Origin: Marisa cornuarietis
Taxonomy: Eukaryota > Mollusca > Gastropoda > Architaenioglossa > Ampullariidae
Assembly: GCA_004794655.1 (NCBI GenBank)
Contig: SMMW01000093.1
Location: forward strand, 62,001 to 126,000
Reading direction: 5' to 3'
Length of the DNA stretch: 64,000 nucleotides
Below the pieces are notes generated by a model that made no database searches, was not told the origin of the DNA, and was given only the letters and a program-made list of their open reading frames with translations. This document shows positions 44,533 to 56,939 of this stretch, piece by piece. Made by a program: the position numbers and the translations under genes. The stretch's first letter is position 1. Each line of letters begins with the position of its first letter.

Positions 44533-47500
44533 GTATGCAACGGTATGCAACGGTCATTGTAGTGGTCACTAAGGGGAAGCTTTTCTGTCCATTTGTACTT
44601 CATTTTTATGTTGTTCAGTGTGCTTATACGTACCTCACTGTCCACTGGCTGTTATCTAATGTTCATTCATCATTACTGGTCTGTGTAGAGAGTGCGATCT
44701 ATCTTGGTCATGATGCTGAGTGATATCAGTACACATTATTATTATTCTATCTCTATGATCATATCTAACCCTATTACCCTCACCCTATGTGGATATGTTT
44801 TTTTCCTTGTATGGTTGACCCTCACCTTTCATATCTGATCTCTTCAGTGTCATCATTTTATGTGTTCAAAAACATTTTACAGCATCAGTTCCATGCCACA
44901 TGTCACAAAACATCAGCATAAGCTTTTATATTTCCTTTATTTTGATTTAAGTAATGCAACACAAGTTCAAGACAAAAATTGCACAAGATATCCATATGCT
45001 CATTTACAATGTTCCAAAACTGATTTCTGTTAGCTATTTTGCTGTCACTCAAGTCTGATCCACTAAAGCAATAAAAGTAGTAAAGTCCTACAGAGTAGTC
45101 ACCAGAGAGGCATTGAGTGGTTCAATATGTTTCCTTAAAATACACATGAAAAGCAAGGCTCAGTTCTCTCATAGCTTTGCCTTTTAACTATACTGATACA
45201 CCAGATACCAAGTTTTTGGCTGTCTTAATAAAGACTGTTTTGTGAGTCTGAGTGGGACTATCATAATAGTTAGGGGTATACAAATTTCTGTAGTCCCTTG
45301 GCAAATGCTTCACCAAAACCTTCTCCTACAAGTCTAGTGCACCAAACTACATGCAAATTTAGAGAACAACTACTTGCTGTATAAAAGAGAAGAATATATA
45401 TCTCTTAATGTGTATCAGTTAAATGACATGTTACTCTTTCTTATAGTCATTATTGGCTTTTCTCTGTATGAAGGTACACAAGCTTTTTTAAACCATTCTC
45501 ACAATAGAATGTCCGTAAAATGAAAAGATTGATAGTGATTCCTTCCATTAACTAAGAGAGTTGCTGCAGACTTGTTTATACATTTATAATCAACATTTCT
45601 GCTTGAGATTTCATTACCACTTTCCACAAACCACTATATTTTATCTTTTAGATAAGGTCACAAATATAGTGTGTTTCATGTACCAACATTTCTTCCACCC
45701 TTCTTCCTCTGAACAGATATGTCCATGTTTTTGGACAATGAAACACATCAACCTGCTTTTTGACATGATATACTATTTTAATATAATAATGTATTATTTT
45801 GACATAATGTATTATTTCTTTAATTAAACACAACCTGTTTCTTGACATAATAATGTATTATTTCTTTCATACAGCTACAGCGTAGAGTTGACATGCTGAT
45901 ACCATGGATGCCATGAACAGATCCTTCTTTAAAAAATTATGTATATTCTTCTATAGAAAGAAATAAAAACAACTCTACAGTAGTAACATTTCCCGGATAT
46001 GTTCAAACACCGGATTTTTGTTGATTATAACTGTCATATCACAATCAATATTACAATAAATAAAATTACAGATATTATACAGTTTATCTGTACTGTTTCT
46101 ATGTGTTATCAGTTATACACAAACAGATTTTACCTATGACATCTGTATTAAAATACCTTCTATTAATAAATATTTATTATTGTAGTTTGTTCTAATAAAT
46201 ATATTGTAGTTTGTTCTAATAAATTTATTATTGAAGTTTAAATAAATCACTCCGACTGTTCCATCAAGATCTCATGTCATTGTTTCAAACTATGCCCTAT
46301 TACCCTATACAAGCATATATTACCAACAAAGTGTGATATACCACCCTAGCAGGTGGGTAGAGATTAAGGATGTGATGGTCAGAATAAAAAAAGATTGTCA
46401 TGCAGGCACTAGCGCCAACATGACAATGTAAGTATTCTGTCACCTATGATAAAAGTAAATGTGATTATTGAAACCATATATCAAAAGAAAAGCAGCCACC
46501 CATTAGAAGATGTATTATTTTAGTTCATAAGAAGGTAATTATTTTGGTTTATATTACAAGAAAAAAATCACTCAATACCTGTGGAGGCAGTAATGAAAAT
46601 ATCATGATAACAATGATAGCTATGAGTTCATGCATAGACAGCTTACAAAAGCAGTATGTGTAGAACATTACATATACATTTGTTAAAAATTAAACCTTTC
46701 TAGTCCGAATGAGATATCACATAGAAATATGGTATATTATAGCTTTTCAAATAAACCGCTGTGAATTGGGACCAAAGTTAAGTGACTAACATAAAAAAAC
46801 TAGCATATAAAGATACAAATTAGACATAAAGAGTAGCAAATTAGTTAACTTCAGTAGTAAATATTAAACAGGAACAAACTATATAGTAAGTATCATTTTA
46901 ACACTGATGAGCTACGCACTTGTTTAAAATGTTGAGAAGTCTATTCAACAAACTGAACCAAGAAATATTTTGACAAGGGTTATTAACAGTGATCACCATA
47001 ACTGTATTTGAGGGACTGGTGCACATTGGTCAGATCTATTATTTTTCTCAAGATATACTGTTCACCTGCACTATGATAAAAATGTTCAAAACTTTACACA
47101 AATTAAAATTTCTGTTTTTAAGTTGTAGAATGTAGATGAATAAAGTCACATATACACACATGCTGGTAAAATGTATTTGTACACATATAGATTTACTCCA
47201 GGAAGAAACAGACTTTACAACACGGTTCTTTGACAAGTAGTTCATTGAAAATGTCAATAGCCAGACATAAATATAGAACAGTGAAAAATGAAACAAAAAA
47301 TCTGTACTATAATTTTAAAAGACCTCATTTCTCAACTCAAGGTTAGGGTTAGGGTCACTAACCCAGTGGGCAAGTAGTTTATGTGTGTTGTGTAACCACC
47401 CATTGTCTATTTCAGTCATTTCTTGTCTTCAAAACCAGGCAAAGATCTTGTAGAAGACTCATCTCACTTCTTCTCTCAGACTGAGTCACGTGGATTGTGT

Positions 47501-48225
47501 TTCAAATAAATGCAAATCTGATGTAAGGGATTCTGAGGTGGATTTTTTTTCTAGACTGCTGTCTTCTTCAAATATGATATGATATTACAAAATGACACAT
47601 ACCAGGTGATTTTTATTAGTGTATGTGCCATTGGTCACAGATAACATGTCTTGTCAGTCATACACAAATAGATTTTTCCATGTGATATCTGAATCAAATA
47701 GCATTTCCATCGACTAATAAGTATATTATGGTAGTTTTAATAAATAATTCTGTAGTTTGAATAATAACATCAATAATAATAATGCATAACAGACACCTCA
47801 TTCTATGTCATGTAAACTAGTTCCCTAAATGTTCATAATAAAAGCCATCGTTGAAAAAATCTCTAGTACACATTCCTCTAATTCTTTTGTTTTAAAATAT
47901 GTGTAACTTGGATAGTTCTCAACCTTCTATTGTTTGTAAGTTTCTGAAATTCAGATGATTCTCAATCATTTGCATTTACAAAGCTGTAGTAAGCGCCATT
48001 GCCTCATCCTTTACTCTTTAAAAATCTGTTACCAAGACAATGTTACTAAATTCTGCAAAGTGCATTCAGCAATGCTTTAAAAATCGCCGTTAAACTGAAA
48101 TAAGTGTCAGTATCTGATCCTAACCCATAGATAGTTGGAGTTCACCTTATTGCAATCCTAACCCTGACAAGAACAGTTGTAATTCACTCATGCACAACTA
48201 TTATGAAGGAAGAGCAGAGAAAAAT
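44533..48225. other. Long AT-rich stretch without recognised genes
   Basis: No exon or known repeat. Small tandem runs: TTGACATAATGTATTATTTCTTT twice or more at 45795-45875 and TAATAAATATATTGTAGTTTGTT at 46170-46230. Two TTAGGG units at 47340-47355. Confidence 0.4.
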
Positions 48226-48254
48226 CTGTTTCAGCAGTCCATACGTTACGAAGG

Positions 48255-48430
48255 TAGAGTACATCAAGATTCCTTAAACATACATTAGGAAGGAAGAATA
48301 CAGGAGGACTTCTCTGTAATAATGTTAGAAAGAGTACATAAAGATCCCTTAAACATACATTAGGAAAGAAAAATAAATGAAGATCCCATAAACATACATT
48401 AGAAAGGAAGAATATAGGAGGACTTGTTCT
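48255..48430 (+). repeat. Short tandem repeat, about three copies
   Basis: AAACATACATTAGGAAGGAA recurs at about 48277, 48350 and 48388 with AGAGTACAT..AAGATCCCTTAAAC between. Confidence 0.7.
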
Positions 48431-49089
48431 GAAATAATGTTAGCAAGGATGAGTACTTGTGGATCCCTTGTGTTGGTTGAAAACGTTTTTCACTGGTGCA
48501 CGTGGTTTTCCAACAGTCATTTTCTTCTCCTGAAAATTTTTTAAAAGTTACAAACATACAGCTGACTATAATAATCTTTTCTTGGAGCATGTAGAAATGT
48601 ATGCAGTTTAATAGTAGCAATGAAACAGCCAAGTGACTTGTGTAGGATTGATGGGTGATTGGGAAAGCCAGAAAGATTATCATGTAAAAGTCAAGGAGAG
48701 CTAAATACTGTGAGCTGTTAGCTCCTATTGCCTGACCAGTGTTTCCATACTCTCAAACTCACAACAAGGTGTATTACAAAACACTTTCATTCCAAGTCTG
48801 TTACACTTTAGAGCAGGTGTTGAAGGGCTACAACTCATCTATATGAAGGAAATATGTAAGAGCTGCATATATAATCATTGATCACACAACGATTTACTTT
48901 ATATATATTGTACTTTTTCTGCTTATGATGTGAAGAGTTATACTCCACAATAAATTTTTTCTCTGTCATTGTGACTTTCATTACAAAAACAACTATTTGA
49001 AATAAGACTTTGAAATTCCTCAGATCATGATTGAAAGGTTGAAGACATGTAAGTAATTAGGAATAATAGAAATACCTTCCACTTTATAT

Positions 49090-49645
49090 AACAATAATAA
49101 GAGCATTAGTGTGATAATTTGTGAATCAATTACTATGACATAAGACTATGTATAAGATTAATAAGAGAATTAGTGTGATAATTTGTGAATCAGTTACTAT
49201 GACATAAGACTATATGTAAGATAAATAATAGCATTAGTGTGATAATTTGTGAATCAATTACTATGACATAAGACTATGTATAAGATTAATAAGAGCATTA
49301 GTGTGCTAATTTGTGAATCAATTACTATGACATAAGACTATGTATAAGATTAATAAGAGCATTAGTGTGATAATTTGTGAATCAGTTACTATGACATAAT
49401 ACTATATGTAAGATAAATAAGAGCATTACTGTGATAATTTGTGAATCAATTACTATGACATAAGACTATGTATAAGATTAATAAGAGCATTACTGTGATA
49501 ATTTGTGAATCAATTACTATGACATAAGACTGTAAGATTAATAAAAGCAACTGATAATTTGTGAATCAATTACTATGACATAAGACTATATGTAAGATAA
49601 ATAAGAGCATTACTGTTATAATTTGTGAATCAATAACTATGAAAT
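49090..49645 (+). repeat. 64-bp minisatellite, nine copies
   Basis: GTGATAATTTGTGAATCAAT recurs at 49111, 49175, 49239, 49303, 49367, 49431, 49495, about 49551 and 49615. The period is exactly 64 bp except for one 7-bp deletion near 49535. Two unit types (TATGTATAAGATTAATAAGA and TATATGTAAGATAAATAA) alternate irregularly. Confidence 0.95.
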
Positions 49646-49689
49646 TACAAAAAGTGACCTGAAGTTAGGGGGATACAAAGCAATGCTGC

Positions 49690-49920
49690 TGCTGCTGTTG
49701 ATGATGATGATAAGATAAAGTAGATTTCTATAGTGCAATATCCCTGCGGATGCTAAATGCTCTGTGCACAAAGCCGTAAATACAAGTGCAAAATGCCCAA
49801 AGTTCACAAGCATTCAGCAAAAAATAAAGGCATATTAACAGACATAACTAGAAGGCAGAAGAAGAATCATCCACAAAAAATGTAGACATATTAACAGATA
49901 TAACTACAAGGCAGAAGATG
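49690..49920 (+). repeat. SINE-like short repeat
   Basis: GATGATGATGATAAGATAAA followed by TTTCTATAGTGCAATATCCC and GCTCTGTGCACAAAGCCGT. It resembles the repeat at 57290-57400 (microsatellite + TTTATAGCGC + CCGCGCTTGACA). A tandem AGGCATATTAACAGA(C/T)ATAACTA duplication follows. Confidence 0.5.
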
Positions 49921-50096
49921 GTTGGTTGGTCGTGTTTAACGATGTGCTAGCAACTAATTAAAGGCTCTACCACGGCGAGAAAAAGTAATCTTACATTAAA
50001 ATGTTTAGCAACAAAAACCGCCAAGTGATAATATAACCACAAGATCTCAAACAATAAAAGCTAACAAAAGAAGCAAAAATAATGTAAGAGAGTGGG

Positions 50097-50456
50097 TTAA
50101 GTGTAAAAAGAAGTGTTGTGGCCCATAAGGGAACCAACAAACCAAAAACCAAAAGCTATCAAGACATAAAACACTTCAATTTGATGGTAAAGTCCTAAAT
50201 TCCTTGAAAAAAATAAAAATATAGCTGCCGATAGGACGGACCTAAACAAAGAAAACAAGGAGCCTGCAGTTAAAAAAAAAAAAACCTGCCGCAGGATACT
50301 CTGGAGTCCGGGACAAGTAATTAAAACATGTACAACATTAAAAATCCCTTGACACCAAGGACAAACTGGCGGTGGTTCACCTCCTAAAAGGTGCGACTGT
50401 GTGGCATAGGTGTGTCCTAGTCTTAGTCTGGAAAGAACTACCTCCTCCCGCCGCAC
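50097..50456 (-). pseudogene. C-terminal tail of a LINE ORF2 (post-RNase H)
   Basis: RREEVVLSRLRLGHTYATQS, then LLGGEPPPVCPWCQG and VVHVLITCPGL. The RLRLGHT..T...LL...PP.C..C....V.H.L..CP pattern closes ORF2 of I/Nimb-like LINEs. The other frame upstream supplies NKLHATLPSRSD, the usual lead-in. Ends at 50097 after a hydrophobic stretch. Confidence 0.7.
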
Positions 50457-50499
50457 AGGACGGCATGAAGGCAGACAGTCTGAACGAGAGGGAAGGGTG

Positions 50500-50850
50500 G
50501 CATGTAGCTTATTTTGACCCAGAATGTTACTTTTTGCGATGTCACTTTATGGGGCCTGTCAATGAACTGTTTTCTGTCCCATCGGCGTAGGGCTTCAAAT
50601 GTTTTTTTGATTTGCGCACTGAACAAGGAATTGTCCAGAGCCCACACGCTTAATGGAAGAGAAATTGGAAGATATGTTCTTAAAACCTTTTGAAATAGCA
50701 AAAGAGGAAAGGGATGAGAGTGGCTGGGCCGGTTCTGTGCCCTCAACAACCAGAAATCTGGGCCAGGCCCCCTCAACATTCGCTCTCACACTCTCACAAA
50801 CCTCATCCTCCCTGTCCGAAGACTCTACCTTTCGTACGCCTTTACCTAGT
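50500..50850 (-). pseudogene. LINE ORF1 (gag-like) fragment
   Basis: SSDREDEVCESVRANVEGAW then PRFLVVEGTEPAQPLSSLSS, FAISKGF and KRVGSGQFLVQ, then RPHKVTSQK after a small frameshift at about 50600. The WPRFLV.....L..LSPFA..KG....KR..SG..LV....PH...N pattern is that of ORF1 proteins of I/Nimb-like LINEs. These proteins coat the RNA. Confidence 0.6.
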
Positions 50851-51722
50851 GTCAAGAACGCACGGAAAGTGTGGACAGGTCACACAACACACACTGACCT
50901 CACAGCGTTCTTCACGTGTCCTTTCACACAACAAAATACAAAGACCTGCACATGGGCTCGAACGTTTCTATTAATCGGGTGAACGTAAATCTATACTTTA
51001 CTAAATAACAACAGAAAACTTCAGCACAAATATTCTACACTGAGTTTGCACCGAAACAAATATATCTAAGCAGTTTATATTAAAGTCCTTCAAGTTCTCT
51101 CTTCTTCTGTTGTTGGGGGGGGGGAGGGTAGACACGGCAAACAGTTCCCCTCTTTCAGTCTTGCTCTCTGGCGTTGATCATACGGACAGCCTACATTCAC
51201 CAAATAACTCCGACAGTCTAACGGCAGACAAATGATCAAGTCAATAAAAATTCCACAGTAGGTAAATCCACACAGTTCTACGATCTTCTCAAGAGATCAC
51301 ACAGCAGTTGAGAAAATTAGTAAATCGAGGAACCACACAGATAATATTTCTCCACACAGTTCTACGATCTTCTCAAGAGATCACACAGCAGTTGAGAAAA
51401 TTAATAAATCGAGGAACCACACAGTTACTCTTTCTCCATACAGTTAATATTTCTTTACACCGTTAATATGTATCCACACAGTTACTATTTATCCACACAG
51501 TTGCTATTTCTTCACACAGTTAATATTAATCCACACAGTACTATTAATTCCAACCTCTGTACCAAATTCCTCTTTTTCCTAGACGCTCACGTCTGCTTCT
51601 TCTTCCAATTTCTAAACAACGCCCCCTATCAACATTCAAACCAGGGGTCATAATCGCTATTCGTACAAGGGCGACAACCTCGTTACTTCGACGTTCAGGG
51701 GTGGTAACACATGTTCATAACA
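50850..51722. mobile_element. Solo LTR, 873 bp, target duplication CCTAG
   Basis: Ends TGTCAAGAACG and GTTCATAACA, with CCTAG at 50845-50849 and 51723-51727. Removing it joins the LINE ORF1 frame (GGN then LGKGVRKVESS). Inside are an 86-bp tandem duplication (about 51268-51440) and a series of CCACACAGTTA..ATTT repeats (51410-51545). Family unknown. Confidence 0.7.
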
Positions 51723-51727
51723 CCTAG

Positions 51728-52385
51728 ATTCCCCCCCTTTTTTTTTTGGTGCTGTAATAGAATGAGTATGTTTCGTTCCTTCTGCTCCCCACCCACCACG
51801 GAGTCCAACAAGGGGATGCGACCGAGCGGTACCACTTATGGCATTTCCAGCAGGGTCGCACCAGGGATACAGAAGGAATATACTCTGGCCTACAGAGTGT
51901 GGACCAGATTGACCCCAGCCTCAGCCTTCTAGCAAAGCGAGGGCACTGCACGACCAGCTGATTGATTGGTGTGGGCCACACCAACCTCCTGTCTAGAAGT
52001 CCGGGCCGAAGAAGTGAGTTGGTATGAAGGGCCGCAACCCATTAGGGACCTCAACCTCCAGGTTCCCATCCTCCCCCGACACGGGTTGCCCTGCACGGCA
52101 AAGGCAGGGGGCCTAAAGGAGCCCACAGAGAGATGAGCTAGATCAAAGAAAGGCAAGATGGGGAAAAAACAGGAGAGAGACTAGTGCAGACAGAAGATAT
52201 GAAAGGTAAAACTGTGACAGGATAGGGAGAAAAAAGTATAGATAAAAGGGGCAGTGAGGGAGAAACAAGAATAGCATAAGAGAAAAGGGTGAGCCAACTT
52301 GGTCACCCAGCCAGAGAGAGGCTGGATGTTCACCGCCGGCTCGAGAAGTCGGGCCCACGGGGGCAGCCTACGCTAGACGAACTCT
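51728..52385 (-). other. 5' part of the deleted LINE, weak coding
   Basis: Minus strand continues the ORF1 frame upstream as HSITAPKKKRGGNLG and then a GC-richer leader. I cannot fix the element's first base or an ATG. Confidence 0.4.
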
Positions 52386-54520
52386 AACAGACACAGAGAC
52401 AAGATACTGTCAAACTGAAATAAGACCTTGCTATTGTCTATGCCTTGCAAAAATTTCACCAATACACATTGGGTCGGGAGGTCAAGATCATGAATGATCA
52501 TAAGCCATTAGAATCTATTCTCAAGAAACTTCTAGCATCAGCACCAAAACGACTGCAGATGCTACGTATCCAAGGATACCACTTTACTGTCACCTACAAG
52601 AAAGGCAAAGAAGTGCTTCTCGCACTGAGAACTGAGTTGTTGACAAGGCTTTGAACTTCACTATTCTTTTGGCAAAAAGTTTCATGTATAAATGCAGATT
52701 CCTGAAGGCCAATAGTCGATAAGTTTATGCCTTTTCTAAAGTCACGATATATTGTGGAGCAATATGTGGCATTTATTAATAGCACACAAATATCCTTTCG
52801 GAAACAGTGGCTCCCATTTAGTCATGTGATTTCTTAAATAACGGTACAATTTGTAATGAAACGTTCCCCTATATTGTATTATATGGATTGCCTTATGTGT
52901 TAGTCTATTATTTTATGTGTCTATTATGTTGCTTGTGTATATGTATATTGCTTAAATCTTGAAATATTTTTATTATAATTATATGTGTGGTACATATGTA
53001 TTGTGAAAATAAAATTTAAAAAAATGCTCCTCGCAAACCCTCTGTCTCGTGCTTCAAGTGATGCAGCCAGCCAGCAAGAGGACTTTGAATATATCAACAT
53101 GATCAACTATATACCAACAAGAAAAGAAAGACCAAACAAAAGGTAACCATGGAAGAAGATGGAAACCTACAGAAACTGAAAGATATGATTATGACAGGAT
53201 GTGCAGATAAAAAAAATATAATTGCTAGCTGAACTGACACCATACCATTTTTCAACTTCAGAGATGAACTGTCTGTGTAAGACGGATCTTCTTTTCAAAG
53301 GTGAAGGAGTCATAGTACCGTCCGCAATGCGCACTGCAATGAAACACTCAGTACACTCAGCTCATTCAGGAATTGATGCTTGCTTGAAGCGAGCCAGAGA
53401 GTGTCTGTAATAGCCAGGAATATCTGGCGATAACAAGAACTTTATCTTTACCTATGAGATCTGTCAAGCACACCCAACTGCAAATCAACCAGAGACTTCA
53501 ACCAAACAACCTTCCCGCCAGACCATGGGAAAAAGTTGGTGTTGACATTTTTAAACTTGACGAGAAGAACTACATGGCTACTGTTGATTATCTCACAAAC
53601 TACTGGAAGATTAATAGAGTAGAAAGCATCAAAAGTTCAATCGTGGTCAAGAAACTCAAGGCTCACTTTGCTCAGTGATCACTATGGATTACCATGTGTG
53701 ATAATAACAGACAATGGTCCACAGCTCGTCTCGGACAATTTCAAGAACTTTGCACACTCCTTTGATTTCGAGCACAGAACATCAGGTCCATTCCACAGCC
53801 AAAGCAATGTAAAGGCTGAATCAGCTGTAAAGTCTGCAAAATCACTACTGAAGAATAACAGATGGCGATCAATGTTTGGTTATATTAAACTACAGAAATA
53901 TTCGTAGACAAAATGCAGTCAAGCCCGTCACAATGTTTCTTCAACAGAAGTACAAGAACCTTGCTACCTACCTCTGAGAACCTGTTGAAGCCACACATTG
54001 GTCTAGAAACGGACATAATAAAGCTTCGTGCCAGTCAAAAGAAACAGAAGGAGAACTTTGACAAAAAAGCGAAAGATCTTCCCCATCTACAGAAAGGAGA
54101 CCGAGTTGTAAAGCAACCATTTACTACTGGATAAAGAAATGGACAAAAGGAGCTGTTGTATCGTGCAATGAACCCTCTTATGGTGTTGAAAGCGATGAAG
54201 GTGGTGTACATCGACGCAATTGAGGGGATCTACGGTTGACACCATATCCGCAATCGCAACAGTCACCAGACAGTCTCCATTCTCCATCTTCAGCGCAGCC
54301 TCACAGCACAGACACAACTGTCTCGGACACAACTGTCAACTTCGTCGTCGTCACGATCACATGCATCATCACCTGAGACAATGCATAGAGTACCACCCAC
54401 GCCAGCAAAGACAACTCCACATAAACCTGCTGCACCGATCAGACTTCCAAGATGCTTGTGCGCACCACCAGTTCTGGGCGAGAGATTAGGCCCACGAGGG
54501 TGAAAGACTTTGTGCATAAT
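52386..54520 (+). pseudogene. Decayed Ty3/Gypsy pol (RNase H to integrase)
   Basis: From about 52390: RNase H C-terminal part (ALQKFHQYTLGREVKIMNDH, YHFTVTYKKGKEVLLA), interrupted at 52625. After a retrocopy it resumes with NPLSRASS. Then the integrase zinc region (53222-53410: LLFKGEGVIVPS, HSAHSGIDACLKRA), core (53500-53905: VGVDIFKLDEKNY first Asp, IITDNGPQ second Asp, KAESAVKSAKSLL Glu) and C-terminal domain (LQKGDRVVKQP, KGAVV). It ends at about 54520 with a TSSGREIRPTRV tail. Several frameshifts and stops. Protease and RT are absent. Confidence 0.8.
52625..53024 (+). mobile_element. Poly(A) retrocopy inserted in Gypsy pol
   Basis: 400 bp flanked by TGCTTCTCGCA (52614-52624) and TGCTCCTCGCA (53025-53035). 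It ends with AATAAA (53008-53013) and an A-run. It looks like the retroposed 3' end of a transcript with a long 3' UTR. Source gene not recognised. Confidence 0.65.
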
Positions 54521-54620
54521 TGAAAGAGTTAATCACGTGAGTCTGGACAATGCGTTACATGCTGCTCACTTTGTTTCTTCCTTTGTTCTGTACAGACACA
54601 GTTTCTTCAAAGAACGGCGA

Positions 54621-54772
54621 TGTTGCATTATGTAAGTTATCTCGAGAGTTATTTTCTTTCTCCCTTTCTCTTCTCTCTGAATGAAGATGGTCGCTCAGTT
54701 ACGCGTGAGAGTCTGGGTGTCTTACCTTGAGTGACTGTGTACAAAGTAATCAAAAACAAATACAACACAACA
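54621..54772 (+). mobile_element. Possible 3' LTR of the Gypsy element
   Basis: TGTTGCATTATG to ACAACACAACA, with 5-bp inverted ends TGTTG/CAACA, about 100 bp after pol and preceded by a purine-rich CAAAGAACGGCGA. No 5' partner in the window, so it cannot be confirmed. Confidence 0.35.
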
Positions 54773-54795
54773 AGGGTTCTAAGCCCAAGCCCTAG

Positions 54796-55049
54796 TGTAG
54801 CGTACAAGGGGGTACAGCAGTTGAGTATTGTTTTGTTCGACACACAGGTGTGCCTTGGTTTGACACTGCCACGCTGGAAGTCACGAGAACTTGAAAGTCT
54901 CGGTTTTTACCTTATTTCACGTGCGAGCAGAGCAGAGCTCCATCCGTCCAGGTGGTTAGGGTGTCTTGTTTTTCTGTCGCTGTCATGCGAGTTGCATGAG
55001 AAAATTGAGGTTTTGGATATTTTAAAATTTTATGTGTGGGGCGGGCTTA
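54796..55049 (+). repeat. Repeat identical to 63747-64000
   Basis: Begins TGTAGCGTACAAGGGGGTAC. By eye the 254 bases are identical to the last 254 bases of the window, and copy 2 runs off the end. The shared left edge is sharp (flanks CCTAG versus TCTGT). An LTR start (TG..) is plausible; a TATATTA follows at 55082. Confidence 0.8.
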
Positions 55050-55517
55050 GCTCACCTTGTGGCGATGTAAACAAGGGTGGGTATATTAGACCCGACATTT
55101 AGCAAGTAAGGAGGATGCTCGATTTGGACGATGGATATTCCGGCAATCCTGGTGTGTTGCTGCTGTGTGCTGTCACTGACGGAGGTGCAGTCTTCATTCA
55201 GGCCTACCAGTCGTCATAGTGTATGTCGACGTGAGGCGCTAGAGAGAGCGCTGGTTAGTGACAAGAGTTGTCACCGTACTTACTGGTATTCAAGCCGAGG
55301 GCTGTGATTCTACTACCGGTACAGTACAGAAAGAACTTTTGCTGAAATCTGGATACAGGCGTCTGAGAACTTATCTGACGTAAACAAGAGGGACTCCGCC
55401 GAGAGCGAGGAAGGCTGTGGGAAACTACGGGTTTTGACGGCTGGAGCTGGCGCATAGACGGCCTGTGGTTCGGCAAAGACGAGTGAAAGGGTGTCCGCGT
55501 ATCTCCAAGGTGGGGAG

Positions 55518-56939
55518 TGTCATGAGATAACTCGAGGGGGTAGGTAACAATCTGCCCACTTAGTGTCTAGAGCGCCTTGTTGACAAGCCTGAGGCCCTTT
55601 GGCGAGGAAGTAGGGGGCGTATGTTTTGGTATGGGCGCCTAAATGGACGCGTGGAACAGAAGGTGCTAAGTGATTTCGGCCGCCATGCGTGACCGATGGC
55701 TGGCTAACGTCAACAAAGTCTGGGGAGAGGGGAAATATTCCTCGGGGCAGACCGCACGTGGTTCCCGCCAAACCAAGTAATAGGACAGGGGGGAGGGAGG
55801 TTTAGCCACCTGACCACAACCACCTGTAGGCGTGGCCTGTGGTCAGAGAGAGATCTCCTCCTGTCGTTTGCTGACTCTAATTGTAGCTGATTGGATGATG
55901 AGTTATTGACCAATGGCATCCCTCGTTGTATGTATCTGTGAGAATGTGGAGAGATAAATAGAGAGACAAGACACATTTCACTGGCTTTTCGGCGAACGTC
56001 TGAGTGGGGGAGCAACGGGTCACCAGCCAAAGCGGCTTCAGCTTTCTAACGCCAGCTACACTTCTGCCTCGGACCAAGTCTTAGCCACGAGGGCAAGACT
56101 CGGGAGGAAAGAAGTCGGGTTAGAGAACCTTGAGAGAAGGAGGCAAGTAATTGGCGACGGACTGTCAAGACTGCCTGCTGTTGTCGTGGAGAGGAAAGGG
56201 CTGTGTGACTGTGGGCTCGCTCTACCGGTGTGAGAGGTAGAGGCTCAACGTTGAGGCCGCCAGAAGTCGTCGGGTCTCAAGGACTGAGACCGTCTGTGGT
56301 GGTGTTTGCTTGGCGGCTGTACGAGGCATTACAGTCGTCGAGGAACCCACGTGTGTACCTCGCGTGGTACAAGGCTCGAATCTGGGTCACCGAGAGTAGC
56401 AGTCGTCGCTCTCTGACGTGGTGACAGTTCGAGGGAGGAAGACGTCAGACCATCAGACATCACTTCGAAGGGAAATCGTCAGTGTGTCGTGGCAGTCAAC
56501 TGAAGTATCGGACTCTCAACAAACCAGCTGTAACAGAGCTAAGTTGGTGCGCTTGCGAGTGTGTATGGTATTTGTAAAGAGAGGCAACAGCACTGTAACA
56601 TCAGAAGTACGCTCTAGCACGGATAGTATTGGGACCCCCCTAGACGAGTCCATTTGATTATGTTTTGCTTGAAATGTTTTGTATGAATAAATCTGTTCTT
56701 TATTGTCCTATTGAAATCACACGTCGTTGAGTATTGTGTTCGGGGAAGAGCAGGGGTGGGGGCTCGTGAGCCAAGTTGTGTAATTGGATGACCGACGTGT
56801 GATTATCGTGTGTTTTCCCCTGCAGTTAATGTTGACGTGGGCGGCTAGTGTTGAGTAACTAGTGCCCACGTTCCCATTCCCCGGGGCCAGTATTCACGTT
56901 CTGGTTGAAAGACCAGGGATACTGTCACAGGGAGGAGCA
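55518..56939 (+). mobile_element. Solo LTR, 1422 bp, target duplication GGGAG
   Basis: Ends TGTCATGAG and ATACTGTCACA, flanked by GGGAG at 55513-55517 and 56940-56944. TATA-like GATAAATA (55953-55960) and AATAAA (56686-56691) give U3-R-U5 on the plus strand with a long R. GC-rich, no ORF of note. Inserted in or near the repeat that starts at 54796. Confidence 0.75.

Larger units (their letters stand above)
49921..52385 (-). mobile_element. Internally deleted RNase H-type LINE (ORF1 + ORF2 tail), holding a solo LTR
   Basis: Minus strand. The 3' end has a (CCAA)n tail at 49921-49932. The ORF2 C-terminus follows at 50097-50456, and the ORF1 gag-like domain at about 50500-50845, directly joined with no endonuclease or RT between. 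The 5' part (51728-52385) continues after a solo LTR at 50850-51722. Right boundary uncertain. It keeps both ends but no enzymes, so it would depend on a full-length relative. Confidence 0.65.

Noticed and set aside
47340..47356. Second TTAGGG run as interstitial telomere
   Set aside because: Only two units in AT-rich DNA, with no structural boundary; chance is enough.
51723..51755. A-run plus G-run as the polypurine tract of an LTR element with a 3' LTR to the left
   Set aside because: The flanking CCTAG duplication shows a solo LTR inserted there; the purine run is in the frame of the LINE ORF1 that resumes on the other side.
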